A DNA stretch of 64,000 bases, from contig JASAMV010005964.1 of assembly GCA_030248065.1 (NCBI GenBank), forward strand, positions 1 to 64,000. The letters are read 5' to 3'. Numbering within the stretch: position 1 is the first letter of the stretch; every line of letters starts with the position of its first letter. The position numbers were made by a program, and so were the translations under genes. Under the pieces are notes generated by a model. It searched no databases. It was not told where the DNA came from and worked only from the letters and a program-made list of their open reading frames with translations. This DNA is from Rhynchonema sp. JSB1_4. Taxonomy: Eukaryota; Nematoda; Chromadorea; Monhysterida; Xyalidae. Below are positions 11,976 through 24,500 of the stretch, piece after piece.

Positions 11976-11979
11976 TTAA

Positions 11980-13633
11980 TAGTGATACCGATCGATATTG
12001 TGTGTAAAACGATTGAAATTAGCACATTATTTGTTCTCGTTTTCTTGTGAATAGCTGCGTGTCTTTTGTCCAGTATTGTCACTGTTTCCACAATCTTGCG
12101 AAGGCTGCAAATTGTATTGCTTGTTTTTCCGATATTTCTTTTGGGGTTCTCAATTGTCGTAATCTTGCGACACTCTTTAGGTCCTTCTGTTAGTGCGTGC
12201 AGCTGCTGTGATTGCTTTCTGATATTCTGGTTCTCCCCGCGTGTTTTTCCACAATGGCTTGTCTTCCTTTTCCTTTTGTTGTGCTTCCACGTCAGTTCTT
12301 CCAACAAAGCATTTGTTATTATTTGTTGGTGCTGTGCTCACAATTCGTTGTTGTTTGCAGTGTTTTATGCCAGTGTAGTCAATAATGGAGCGATGAAGTT
12401 ATCATCACAATCACACGAAACATCATCTGTGTCATGTCATTCGACGTGTTTGTCCCGTTCACGTTGCCGCTGTCGTGTCGGTGTTGCCACTACTCATTGA
12501 TTGGATCGCCGACCTGATATTGCCAAGATTGCTTGTGAAGAGGAGAGATGGTGCAAACTGATTATGATCAACTCGATCATGATATGTGGCCAGGGTGGGT
12601 GAGTGTACTTGTCAGTTTAGTTCGGAGGACTGATGTTTGGCTCGCATGTACATTTTGCAGCTGAGTCTTTGTGCAGTGTTTCGCTTGTGCCACGTCCGGC
12701 CTCCGATGGTTTTTTTGACCCTCGTGTTTTTTTGTATTCGAAGCCCTCAAAAGTCCGTTGGACGCGTACACGTCTGGCGTTTCAGTTCCAAAAACGTTTG
12801 TGTTGTTTATTTCATAAACTTTGTATGGCACGTGACGAGCTTTTCTGCTTGCAACTGAATGAATTTATTGTAATGTGTGTCAATTCAAAGACAGCTGTAG
12901 GTAAAATTCAGATTCCGGTCTCTTGAGTGGCCAGCGTCAACCAGCGTAGTTTGAATTCAGGTTCCACCGGGAATCTGCCAATAACGCGATTGTCGGTGAC
13001 GCTGATGGGTAGTGGTGAATGCAGGCAGTGCCTAAAAAATACAGTTCTCAAGGATGGAGGGCTGGGTTGACTACCACACCATTTTGGTGTTGCTCTGTCC
13101 GTTGGGGGCCTATCTCAGTACGAAACAGACCAAACACTGCTTGGCCTGTCAGATCAGAGGAAACGTGGTATATGTGGGTGTCGCAGAACAATGCCTTTCG
13201 CGCACAGCACTGAGCGACATTCTCCAGAAAGCAGTTATCAAAAGAGGAACAATGAAAATGCAGCATACAAGGTCAATATCAGTGATAAACAAATCTTTTC
13301 GTAGCTTCTCTCTGTGTGTTGCCAATGCAAACCGCGCAGATTGTCCACACAACCACTGTGAAGTACAAACTCGTTTTCTGACGTCTGTCCTTGCGCGCAA
13401 CATCATAACGTATTGGCCGCACATGCTCGTGTTGCCTGCCAAGCTCAAATGTTTGTGCATATTGCATTGCGTATGCATGTAATTTTTATTGGTTCGTACT
13501 ATTTCACCTTTCAAGGATTGCAGATGCGTACGTGTGACATTTTTAATGTTTTCTTTTGTTGCATTCTAGACTTTTCGATTGCAATTTGCTCGATTTCACT
13601 TGAGATTATAATTTGCAGTTTGCTATCCAAACA
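11980..13633. other. Intergenic stretch, no gene supported
   Basis: Open frames occur on both strands (for example 12066-12500 plus and 13054-13482 plus), but they overlap open frames on the other strand, lack recognisable motifs and show no paired splice sites. It is T-rich and presumably contains the promoter of the following membrane protein gene. Confidence 0.5.
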
Positions 13634-14259
13634 ATGTCAACGACCACAGACGCTGAGCAAGATCAAGATTGGACGAGGGACGAACTATTGCACGATTTTG
13701 ATTCCGACGTCAGTCAGTTCGATGGCCGACTATCCCATTTCATCTGTCATTTGTTTCGATTGTTGCTTGCCGTCATCATGATTCTGGGCGAGTTCGATTT
13801 CCTGTACTCGCCACTGTGGCTGCACGGCTACGTGTACGCGCTCAATCAAAACTATGCGCCCGAGAACCACCAGCACACCAAGGATCAAACGATGCACAGT
13901 CTGTTCTTGCACTTGTGCCCCTGGTCGTATCGAATCGTGGCCGTGACCGTGTTCGTTATTGTCGTCGAATGGTGGTTGAGGTTGGTCCTTGTCATTCAGC
14001 TTCGAAACTGGCGGTCCGGAAAAAATTTGTTTGCTACATAAGTTTACATAGGTACCTGCACGGCAACTTATCGATATGGCGTATACTACGCCTGAGTCTT
14101 CTGATCGGCCTGCTATCTGGTTCCTTGCGAGCGTGCCAACATCGTCATCGTATCCTACCAATTCTACACGACGGTGTATTCGTCTACCTCGCAGTGTTCA
14201 CTGCTATGCTCTCATTACGACTTCAAATCACTCGGCCGACCAAAGACAAACGCGACTAA
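13634..14259 (+). CDS. Small multi-pass membrane protein, function unknown
   Basis: Two exons, 13634-13980 and 14052-14259, join in phase 2 (TTGAG|GTTGGT donor, TACATAG acceptor) and give 184 residues. The protein starts with an acidic stretch (MSTTTDAEQDQDW), then has about four hydrophobic segments: HLFRLLLAVIMILGEFDF near residues 38-55, IVAVTVFVIVVEWWL near 100-115, ILRLSLLIGLLSG near 128-140 and GVFVYLAVFTAMLSL near 155-170. It ends in a basic tail (RPTKDKRD). The loop after the first segment is rich in histidine and asparagine. No family is recognised. The hydrophobic continuity across the intron and the nearby polyadenylation signal support a real gene. Confidence 0.7.
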
Positions 14260-14495
14260 CTGTGACGCACTTTGCACAATACTCGAGTGTTCCCACATCA
14301 TTACGAAAACCATTGTGTGGTTTGTATAATACCCGTGTTCTGGATGAACGCGCGACATTGTAACCCGCATTTCTATGCGATTAACTGACTGTACATTTCA
14401 TGTACCTATAATCTCTTCATGTTCAACGTTTTCGCCCCACAAAACTCCGCTGATGAACACACCTGTGTGCTTCCCGCACATTTTTTGTAACTGAA

Positions 14496-14501
14496 AATAA
14501 A
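14496..14501 (+). terminator. Polyadenylation signal of the small membrane protein gene
   Basis: AATAAA lies 237 bases after the TAA stop on the coding strand. Confidence 0.45.
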
Positions 14502-15327
14502 TGACTACCCTATTGCAACGACAGTATAACTTTCCGTTGCTGCACATTCAAATTACCTACTGTTTGTCTTGATTGCAAAAGTTAAAATGACCAAACAAAC
14601 GAGAAACGTCAGTTGAACCACCAACATTAATTCCGTTCATCCTTCGAACAGGGACGCGATTTGCGCACACAAACTAAACGTTGAATTAGGAAAAAGAGAA
14701 CGTTCGTTGCAGTGATGCGCTTAAAAAATTATCATTATACAACATATATTCAATGGAATGTGTCACAAAATGATCATCAAACAATCACAAATAAATGCGC
14801 AAAACGAACGTATTGTACAAAAGCAAATGAACGAACGAGCGAGATAAGGACTGTTCTAGTGGCAGAGGTCGATTGAGAGAGCACGAGTTACGTCGATACA
14901 ATATAAATAAATCAATATAATATCGAACGGGTTTGATTGTTGATGCGAGGCGAACTACAACAGGTAAGCGATGATGATGAGCTTGCACATAACATTTGAC
15001 AAAATGCGACAATAGTAATAACAAATACCAGAAACAGCACGCTGATGTGTTGATGTGGGTAAAACTCGTTTGTGTAAGAACGTTTATGGCAAACGTGTGA
15101 AATCTCGTAAGAAGTCCACTATTTGTGTTGTGTCGTCCGTCTATTTGCCGTAGTTTTGTTGGCCTTGACCTGAAATGAAACACTTGTCCATTTATTGACA
15201 CATCCAACTGCAATACTCTTGCAGGTATTCACACGCCATGCAATGGCACATTAAATACGGAAGCATGTTTTGTCAGACAGAACATCTTTGTGAAAAAAAC
15301 GGAACAGAACCTTCTACATACAGCATG
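14502..15327. other. Convergent intergenic region
   Basis: It lies between the end of the small membrane protein gene (+) and the end of the first collagen (-). TTTATT at 15191-15196 reads AATAAA on the minus strand, 130 bases after the collagen stop, and is its likely polyadenylation signal. A 142-codon open frame on the minus strand (14785-15213) is AT-rich, has no motif and is probably chance. Confidence 0.45.
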
Positions 15328-17360
15328 TCACATGAAAAACCAACCGTAATTTGACTGTCCGCCGTATGAAATCGGTCCAGCTGGTTGACCCGCTGCATCT
15401 ACGACGATGATCTGATCGACATTCTGGCACACACAAGTACCAGGATTGCCTGAATTAGGAACCACATTTATGACGTTGTTCGTATCGGCTTGGTTCTGGA
15501 ACTATGTAAGTACAACATTGCAAAGCATTAGGACGCGGTCATGCAAACTGGGTTGCCGGCTACTGGTCAGGAAAACGGTGATTGCTTGATTTTCGTGTGT
15601 TACAGCCGAATAAACGTTTCGAAGTGACCAGCAAACCGCGCACCGCAAGTGCGGCCATGCAAACGCGGTGCGGTCCTTGGACACAGATTTTCTTCGGATC
15701 CGCAGCCGCAATCGCGTTTGCGTTGCCGCGCCCTTAGAATACTTACCAGGCGGTCCAACGCCACCCTCTGGACCTTCTGGTCCTGGGTATCCTGGTTCTC
15801 CTCTTTCTCCTGGTTTGCCTGGCCAGCCGGGTTCGCCGGGTGCTCCTGCAAGCATGTGGTCATATGTTTAGCTCATTATCAATTATAGTGTCTGTACTTT
15901 AAGCAGTTTGGGAGCTTGTATTCTGTCTAACCGGGAAGTCCGTCTTTTCCTGGAAGTCCGGGCAAGCCGATGGGTCCAATAGGTCCTGGAACGCCTGGGT
16001 CTCCTGGTGGTCCTGGCTCGATTGTGGCTTGCGGGGTTGGTCCTTTGTCTCCAGGTGGTCCTGGTGGGCCTTTGTAGCCTTTTGGGCCAGGTGGGCCAGG
16101 TTTGCCTTTAAGTCCTTTGCGGCCGTCCCGTCCTGAAAGACATTAGCATTGGCTCAGCTCAATGTGTCAATATGACTTTAGTTTGATTGTTGATTCAAGG
16201 CAATGCACTGCCGATTGCAAACATATTAAACTGAAAACAAACGCCATGTGTACCCGAACCTTTCTCGCCGTGCTTGCCGATTGGTCCTGGGTCTCCTGGG
16301 AATCCGGGCCATCCCTTGATGCCTGGAGGTCCCCGTGGGCATTGTCTGCAAGGTGGCGGACTGCGGCGCTCGAATTTCGGACATGTTTGATTCGGTGTGA
16401 GGCCGGGCAGACCAGGCGTACCAGCGTCACCAGGCTTGCCGGGTGCACCTGCATCTCCAGCCGGTCCACGAGGACCTGGCGGTCCGCTGATACAACAACC
16501 TGTGACAGGAATTGAGTCCGCGTTTCAAGTAATTCAGTCCAGTCACACAATGAATGAAAGAAGTCCCCTTGCTCACCGGGACATTCCTGTTGCAGTGGAA
16601 TACCGGTGACGGCGGCGACGAAAGACGATGATGATTGCTGAATACCCTGATTTTGGAATTGTCCGTACTGACTCTGTCGCGCCGTTCGGTTTCGTGAATC
16701 GTAGGATGAGTATTGTAGTTGTAGAATTGCGTCCTCGTTCGACGTCTGCAATGTTGTTCAAGGTTGCGATGCGATTCGATGCAAATTGTTAATTTGCCGC
16801 TTTGAAATATGCGGTGCCCCAAGGCCAACGATTGAGACATTTTACGCCAATGTTGCGATGCAGGCGTAAGGTCAACTATCAAATCGTTGAAGGTAGACAT
16901 AACCCTGAACAAGACTAACCTCACAGAAAGCCAGCTCTCGTTCGACGTACTCGGTTGTTTGCTGAACGGAATTGTACATAACGGGCAGTACGAGACAAAC
17001 GGTTAACAATGATAGACAGCTACAGGCGATCTGTGCAATGGTAACGAGCTGGTAGATCTGCTCCCTGCGCAGTGCAGTCACACCTGAAATGTATGTTGGA
17101 CAAACATAGATAAAGCTACTTTCAGGTTGAGATTGAAAGATTGAAGGCTTTAAAACTGGGTTCAAAAGCAGCTAAGAGCTGCGTAGAGACGTTCATACTG
17201 CACCGAACCTAAACAATACCAGGCGCCGGTATCAGTGTTGTAAAATGGCCGACTAAATAATATTCCTCATCGGCAATGCAGACAGTAACCAAGCTATTGT
17301 AGGCAGCTTACCCATCATCGGCGAGAACAGCGGATAGTCTTTTTGGTGACACTCGGTCAT
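15328..17360 (-). CDS. Cuticle collagen (first of a tandem pair), complete
   Basis: Seven exons: 17360-17312, 17083-16920, 16745-16577, 16499-16260, 16132-15932, 15845-15747 and 15488-15328; 360 residues. Residues 17-70 are the nematode cuticle collagen N-terminal domain with one membrane anchor ([21 protein letters not shown], then YNSVQQ and FCE). Residues 91-94 are RTAR in the context NRTARQ, a furin-type cleavage site as in homology box A. Triple-helix Gly-X-Y blocks follow, with interruptions carrying paired cysteines ([16 protein letters not shown]). The product is secreted, trimerises and is cross-linked into cuticle. Most Gly-X-Y exons begin and end inside a glycine codon (phase 1). 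The last exon needs a CCAAG acceptor to keep frame and is the least sure junction; it encodes a short non-helical tail with GTCVCQ, shared with the neighbouring collagen. Confidence 0.92.
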
Positions 17361-19693
17361 GTTGAGTGTTGCTGTTGTTGTTGTTGTTGTCGTTGACTGG
17401 CAAAGCGTATGACGCGTGCCTGCGAATATCCAAGTGCTCACACACAAAACGTCGCACTTTTATCCAGACCCGAACAGGCAGGTCGATCACACAAGACAAT
17501 GATGACGCGACCGAGCGAGAAGGCACAGATAAATGGTCGTTTTGGTCGCGTGCAGTGGCTTTTGATTTCAATTGTTCGTCGTCGACTACTGCCTCTGTCG
17601 CCGTGTTTTTAGGATCACCGTTGTCTACGCCGCTCATAGTACAGCACAATACACAACTTTAATGTCAAATCCCAACGGTTTGGTTGGTACGGTACAACAC
17701 GCCGCATATACGTATTGTTATGCCGATGATCGCACGCAATATCCAGGCCAACCTACCAATACACCACCACTATACTATTGTAGGTACAATTAGTTTACAG
17801 TTCGACACAATATCAGCTACAACCAACACAGGCAGAGGAGTTGTTGCGGATACGTTGGGCGGGCGCAGCCTTGTGTGTACTGCAGTGAACACACAAACAG
17901 TCTTGAACGTGCGCACGGCAGTACATTACACGCACGTGTTGTGCATGTACCGCACTATGGGGATATCAGCGGCGGTTGTCTCTAGGTCACCTATGCTCTG
18001 GCGGCCTACAAATTGTTATGTTTAGCGATATAGCCCTTGTGCGTAGGTGTAGTGCGTGTAAGAACATTGATAACACGTGTGTAAGAACTGTACATGTGCT
18101 CATGCACCCTCTGTGGTGTAAACGCGGACATACACCAAGTGCAACCGGAATTCCCTTCCAACAACATATACCATGCGCGCGCACCTGCCAGCGCACAATT
18201 GATGGAATACACCCACCATTACATAGTTCTTACTCAATTTGACCCAGTTTTTGGAGGCATGTAATTCACGACGGGCCATTTAATCACAGTGTTGTGTATC
18301 AGGATTGGGCGCTGTTATACGGTAATTGTATCAGCGCGACGCGTAAAAAACAACTAAACCCGTGCATATACAACGTTGGTCCTGCGACTGATTAAGGCCA
18401 AACATGTGCCAGGCTGGCACGTGTCAAATTCTGTTTGTTGTCGTCGTTCAAACGGTGATTATTTGTGTTTATGTATTCACTGGTTCTTGCATGGCGAACC
18501 CACGAAGTAGTATCGATTCGATGGCACTAATTGATTAACGGAGGGAGCTTTATTTCTAGGTGACCTTTATTCGTTCATAAGTCTGTCACAACCAATTTTT
18601 ATCATTCCTGTTGTTTTTATAAATGGGTCTGAGATGAAACGACGTCATTCGACCCCATAGTTGCTTTCCGCAATTACATAATTAAATTGGAGTACTACAA
18701 AAATTTGCACCCAAATGTTTTTATTCGGAACTGGTCGTTAACATGTTGTTTTTCATTATATGTCGTTGTGTTATACTGCTTTAAATGGTGGTTGACCTTG
18801 TGAAACCGCATAATTAATCATGGAGTTTAAAACAACACATGTGAAGACTATTCCGTGTCACAGGCGAGAAATGGGCCATCATAACAGAAGTTAATAATCA
18901 ATAATAATTAGCATTATTAATCTTCTAATGTGAAACAAACTTTACGGTAGCTACGGTGTGTTAATCTTGTGGAAAGCGTAGCAGCAAAAACTGAAACCTT
19001 GAAATTGAATCACCGCACTCCATTGTTTTCATTCGTCAAAACAGGGAGCATGAGAATCAGAGTGAACAATGCAGTTTATGGGTCGTGCGACCATTTCTAA
19101 AAGACATAACACAGTTTCAAAAAGTACCAGTGACTCTCCGCAGGAATAATAGTATGCACTGCACACTGCACCTTTGGTTTTCTGGGTGTCGTTATGTATT
19201 TGTCAACTTTCTTGCGTGTTGATCAGGTACAATTAAAACCCCACGAGTTTTACATTTGCCGTTTATTATCAACATAGGCACATAGTGCAACAACGTTATT
19301 TTTTATATTTTTATTATCTCCAGTCAACAGCCGCGATATGTTAAATGATCAGCATCAATAGCAAACACTTGTACATGAAAAGAACGGCCCCTTCGGAAAT
19401 AAAATGAAATCAATCGTCGGAGTGTGAGCGAAGTTAAGCAATATAAGTTAAGGTTTCAGCAACCCGCGGCTAAAGTGCAGTAGCGACATACAATAAACTT
19501 TCTGATATTAAACCACGCACATAATGTACACCTGGGCGGCCTAATTTGGAATGCAATGCAACGACAACAACAAGAAAAACATTGTTGTGTGAGAATTTCG
19601 AGTCCAGTGAAGCCAACAAAATATATAATTTACAGACATAATACTAAGAATGTGTTTTATCACAATTAAATGGTTGTCACAGATGTTAAGTAA
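17361..19693. other. Spacer between the two collagens, no gene seen
   Basis: About 2.3 kb that must hold the promoter of the first collagen and the 3' end of the second. AT-rich; TTTATT (minus-strand AATAAA) occurs near 19261 and 19313. A 113-codon open frame at 17308-17649 (-) overlaps collagen exon one in another frame and is not supported. No RNA gene or inverted repeat was recognised. Confidence 0.5.
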
Positions 19694-21511
19694 TTATTGT
19701 CGGCGACCGTAGCTGGGCGGCTGGGGACTGTCGGGGGCTGAGTCTATGATTCGAACTTCCTGTGGCATAAAGCCTTTAACTGACTCGTGGTCGACCAACG
19801 ATTTCGGTTCCGTCTGTTGGACGGGCACGTAGAAATCCTGCGGTTGGAACTCGACCACCTGCGATTTGAACTGCTCTTTTGGTGGCATTCGCAGATGTGC
19901 TAGTCTGGCTGCGGCGTAGCCCTGGTTGTCACGCGGGTAGGAGCCTTCGTCGAAACCATTGGATGCAACCCCGCCTCGGGCCTCCTGCGCTCGGATGTCT
20001 TCGACGATAACTTCCGTCTCCTGACACACGCATGTACCCGGCGTGCCTGAAAAATGACGAGGTCATGTTAGGGAACCGCATTCGGAAATGTTTCGAACGG
20101 CAAACAATCAGCTCTCTGTGGTCACGGCCAAAACACGAACCTGGCGGTCCGATTTCTCCAGCAGGGCCAGGTGGACCTTGTGGACCAATGTCACCCGGTG
20201 GGCCAGGAGGACCAGGCCAGCCGCGCTCGCCAGGAATACCAGGATAGCCGTTTTCGCCAGGTTGTCCTGAAACATCGTGAACCTTGCAGTTGGAGAACAA
20301 GTAACAGCAGTAAACGGAAGGCCAGTTCATAAGTTGAGTCCGTACCAGGATGGCCAGGCAAGCCCCATGGTCCAGGATCACCCGGCTCGCCAGGTGGTCC
20401 AGGAATGACTGTGGCTTCTGGTGTGAATCCTTTGTCTCCTGGTGGTCCTGGCTCTCCACGCTCTCCATCGGGACCGGGTGGTCCTTTCTCTCCGCGCATG
20501 CCGGGATCTCCGTTGCGCCCTGAAGTGAGCACGATTGTAATTCATGGTCTGATAATGATGACAAATCACAGCACAATTAAGTTAGTGTGTCCAGCGCTTG
20601 TACCTGGTTGTCCAGCAATGCCGATGTCACCTGGCTCGCCAGGGAAACCGGGATGTCCGGGTGGACCTCTCGGCCCTTGTGGGCAGGGCAGGCATGGTGG
20701 AGGCTCGAAAATTCTCTCAGGAATACACGACGCATTTGGCGTGGTGCCGGGACGGCCGGGTGCACCGTCTGGACCAGGGCTGCCGTGCATACCAGGCAGA
20801 CCTGGGTCACCCTTCGGACCTCTTGAACCTGGTTTGCAGCAGGCTGAAAATAAAAGGCGATTATAGTGCATGACGTCACAAATCACATGGTCTTAAGGAT
20901 TATTTCATTGACCGTTGCCATGCGTGGAAGCAAAAAACATAAACGGAATTCGTAACTCGTACCTGGGCATTCCTGGAATCCAATGTTGCCAGCAAACATG
21001 GTGACAGGGCCAGCTTGGATCTGGAACTCGCCGCCGCCCCTACTGCCACCACCACCACCATACTGTCGTTTGGTCCTATTTGTTTTGTGCATCCACGTTT
21101 TGGTGTCGTCGATTTCTAATTCGATGTCGCTGGTTGCACCCTGAAATACGCCGTATTTTACATAATGATCGTAATGGTGTATTTTTGCTTTACTTCGATG
21201 TTTGTTCGATGCGAATCAAACCATGAATGCAGAACGTCAGTGAAAGGTCACATCACAATAAATCTTCTGCTTCCACAATAAATGCTTCTCTAAATCTTAC
21301 AGCTCAAACTTCATCTGAAACTCACGTCACAAAAGTGCATGTCTGTCTTTGTGTACTGTGCAACGTTGTGCACGTAGCTGTACATGCTGGGCACGACCAG
21401 ACACAGTGTGAGCAGGGCCGACACGCTGAACACCATTGACACCGAGATCACCACCTTGTAGGCATCTTCGCGATGGTCGTCCACCATCAACTGTTGTTTG
21501 TCTTCCGCCAT
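19694..21511 (-). CDS. Cuticle collagen (second of a tandem pair), complete, long acidic tail
   Basis: Six exons: 21511-21326, 21140-20963, 20843-20604, 20519-20346, 20266-20141 and 20046-19694; 418 residues. The first exon holds the cuticle collagen N-terminal domain ([19 protein letters not shown], then [19 protein letters not shown]). Residues 84-87 are RTKR (NRTKRQ), a furin-type site. A glycine-rich linker leads into Gly-X-Y blocks with cysteine-bearing interruptions ([16 protein letters not shown]) placed like those of the first collagen. Exon phases match the neighbour, so the two arose by tandem duplication. The last exon begins GTPGTCVCQ, as in the neighbour, but continues for over 100 non-helical, acidic, glutamine-rich residues, much longer than a typical cuticle collagen tail. 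Confidence 0.93.
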
Positions 21512-24500
21512 TGTCAGCGAAGATGGTGAGGTCTACTGCAATTATGATCAACACTGAAGCTTCGCAATTACGAAAGTAGTGAAGTGCGACAAATTACCGG
21601 CTTCAGTTAGCCGTGTGTATTGACGCTTGAACGCAAGCATCTACAAATTATTAGTGCCTATAGTTGATGAGAGAGACAAGAAACAATGGCAAGTGTATCT
21701 ACAGGTTGGTGCGGCCCGGTGGCCTGTTTTATCACAACATGTGCGCGCGTCGTTGGAAACAGTTAAGACTGACTTGACGACTAACTGACTAACAACTGAT
21801 ATCCGCACGCAGTCGACCTTCTAAACTTATATTGTTGTGCGCGTCTGCAGTGTGTGTGTGTGTGTAGTTGTGAAATACACCAGCGTCAAGTCAGGTCTGG
21901 GTGCTACGTATAGTACCGTGTTCTAATCAGCATACAATGTTCCGTATATTCGGTTATAAGGCTGGTTGCTCGCGCGGAACTTATACTTTCGTTGTGTTAA
22001 ATTGTCTGTTGTATCAGCAGCGACGGTACACGGCATGCATACTGTACGGTGCACTGTTGGGGTGTTTAAACGCCGATACGCCGTACAATCACAATCATTG
22101 TTGTACGGGACGTATATACACACAGACGATGGGGTTACTCCAGTTTCGAGTCGATGGTGACCCATTTCTTGGCCAACGCCGAAGACAATTGCAAATTTGT
22201 GCGATTACACGTACGTTACGTCTACACGCGTGTACATCTGAACGTACACAGAATGCACTGGGATCGCGTGCCTGCACCGTTTTTGCGCGTGCGCGTCTGC
22301 GCCGAACGTGTTGTGGCAATCATGGTCTTATTTATTGGTGATGACATGCCATCGGCGACTATCTGGCTATCCGTCGGACCCGATTGTATGGGGACTAACA
22401 AATAAGTAATAGTTTGTGCGTACAGTTTTGTCTGTTCACATGGTTGTACAATACACTGCATTCATATCCGCATTATTTTAGCAGTTTTTATTGCACACCA
22501 TCAATATCAACGGAACGTTACACGTGCATGTCGCTGTGTCCTATTTTCGATCTGATTATTGGTATACGTGCGTAGAAAAACAAAACGACATTTAAAAAAC
22601 AATAAAATGGTCCAAATTAGAAGTGTGGCGCGTGCCACCATCAACCCTTCCGTTGTGACGTGATGACCCATTAGATCGTCCGACGAATAATAGTATTTTG
22701 ATAATACGCTGTAGATCGTTTCGCGTGTTCGTCTTGCAATCGACATATCGATCTTGTTAATTCTCTAATTTAGGTACAATCGTCATTTCTCACCCGTGAT
22801 CATGTGTCTGTCAACTTGGCCTTGGTCAAGGTCAGCGTCAGATTAATTTGACAATGGTACACACACGGTACAAGAAAACAAAAAGAACTCAACAGGCACA
22901 AGGGAAGCAATCAAGTTGCGTGGGAAGTAATTTATTTGGGCTTGTTTTTCTGCACTGAGACTATACATGTAGTTCGCGATCCCATGCCATCATACCGAAG
23001 ACAGAACTCGACTTGACATTCAGGATAATGACGAACCAACGTATCTATGTACATGTACTACGTCTACTCTGAAGAGTTATGTAGCTGAGCAAAGTGCGGC
23101 TTACACTCCACCGCGACCACCAAACCAACGACCGTCTCAATGAATCGGGGAAATAAATCAGCATTTGCACAATGCGTAACTCTAATGTCTGTGGGCGTGA
23201 CAGAATTTGACGCCATAAATTAGCGTGAAAGCAGGCAGCCATTATGCAACTACAAACCCATAGTAGTTCACAGCAGCAGCTTCTAGCCGCACGGCTGCAT
23301 AAGTGTACGCAATAATGCTTTGAAACATTGTACACGACACACACATTCTTCATTGTGTTGTCTCCTTTTCAGCCTTCAAGTACAACGCATTATTTTTGTA
23401 ATAAATAGCTTAATAATGTTCGAATGATGTGCTTGTTAATTTAAACGTTATCTGAATAATGCAACTGTACCACCGCGGTAGGTACATGTACCATATCTGG
23501 GCCATCCAAGCACACATAGCTATGTATATGACAGCATGGGCAGCAGCAGAAGAAGCAGCAGGGTTTGGTGGAGCCTCGGTAGCGCTGCAAACAGAACAAC
23601 GTGTGTATAAAGCAGTGTCGCTGGGTTGCAGTATGAGCGGCGAAGCATTGCGCTTCATTCCAACTTATCGCATGTTCTTTTGGACGACATCGTCGAACTG
23701 CTTGTGCACAATCGATACACAATGTGGGCGCATGTACACCTACTACCACATGTACATTCGTACGACTTGTTTGTCCGCGTGCGACGCATTTGCTACTTTG
23801 CTGCTGCCGCGTTGCTGTTCGGCTGATCGAAAGCAATGCAATTTTGCACCCACACTACATATGCACCACCAGACCCACCGATGTGTCTCTTTGATTCCCC
23901 GTGCTTTTATGTATGTCCGTCTGTCGGTATGAATATAACATGTTCGTGTGTGTCTTCCACTCTCGGCTCTACGAGCTTGCTTGAAAATTTGAGAGCCAAA
24001 TTTTCCTGGCGCCTAGTGCTCTCTTGTTTGAATTGTGCTCTTGTCCACATGAGCGCATGCCCGTGTTCCATTTTGTCCTGTCGGCAACGAACGATGCACT
24101 TCTGAAAATGGACTTCTCCCCCGCCTGCAGATCGACTAACTTATGCGCTCCACGCGCCTCTGTGAGTAGCTAATTGAAGTTCCAAACGAAAAACTGTCTG
24201 CAACCTGCATTATTTGAGTGTTGTTTTGCATTTGCTCTGCGCCAACCAACCACTTTGACTGAAAACGTAGATGCGGCCACGCCCATTGACAGACACATGC
24301 ATATCTGAGTGAAGTCGTCATACGTGAACATAATCATTCCTTCAATTGCCTACGACTGACTTTCAGGCTGGACGCCTGAGCACTTAATGCTGCACCAACG
24401 TACGTAACATGCATAAGAGCATTTCTGTTCAGCTCCGACTTGGGCATAGTGCTCTAGGTCGCAGTATTACTTTGTTTCATGCTGCTGTTGATGTTCCACC

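Noticed and set aside
12066..12500. Hydrophobic plus-strand open frame.
   Set aside because: T-rich DNA gives hydrophobic translations by default; no conserved features or polyadenylation signal fit.
17308..17649. 113-codon open frame on the minus strand upstream of the first collagen.
   Set aside because: It overlaps collagen exon one in another frame, while the true start ([17 protein letters not shown]) joins the collagen domain in phase. A donor exists that could make an alternative N-terminus, but nothing else supports it.
23441..23932. Overlapping long open frames on both strands (157 and 131 codons).
   Set aside because: Odd composition, no motif, no splice partners, and mutual overlap suggest chance open frames.
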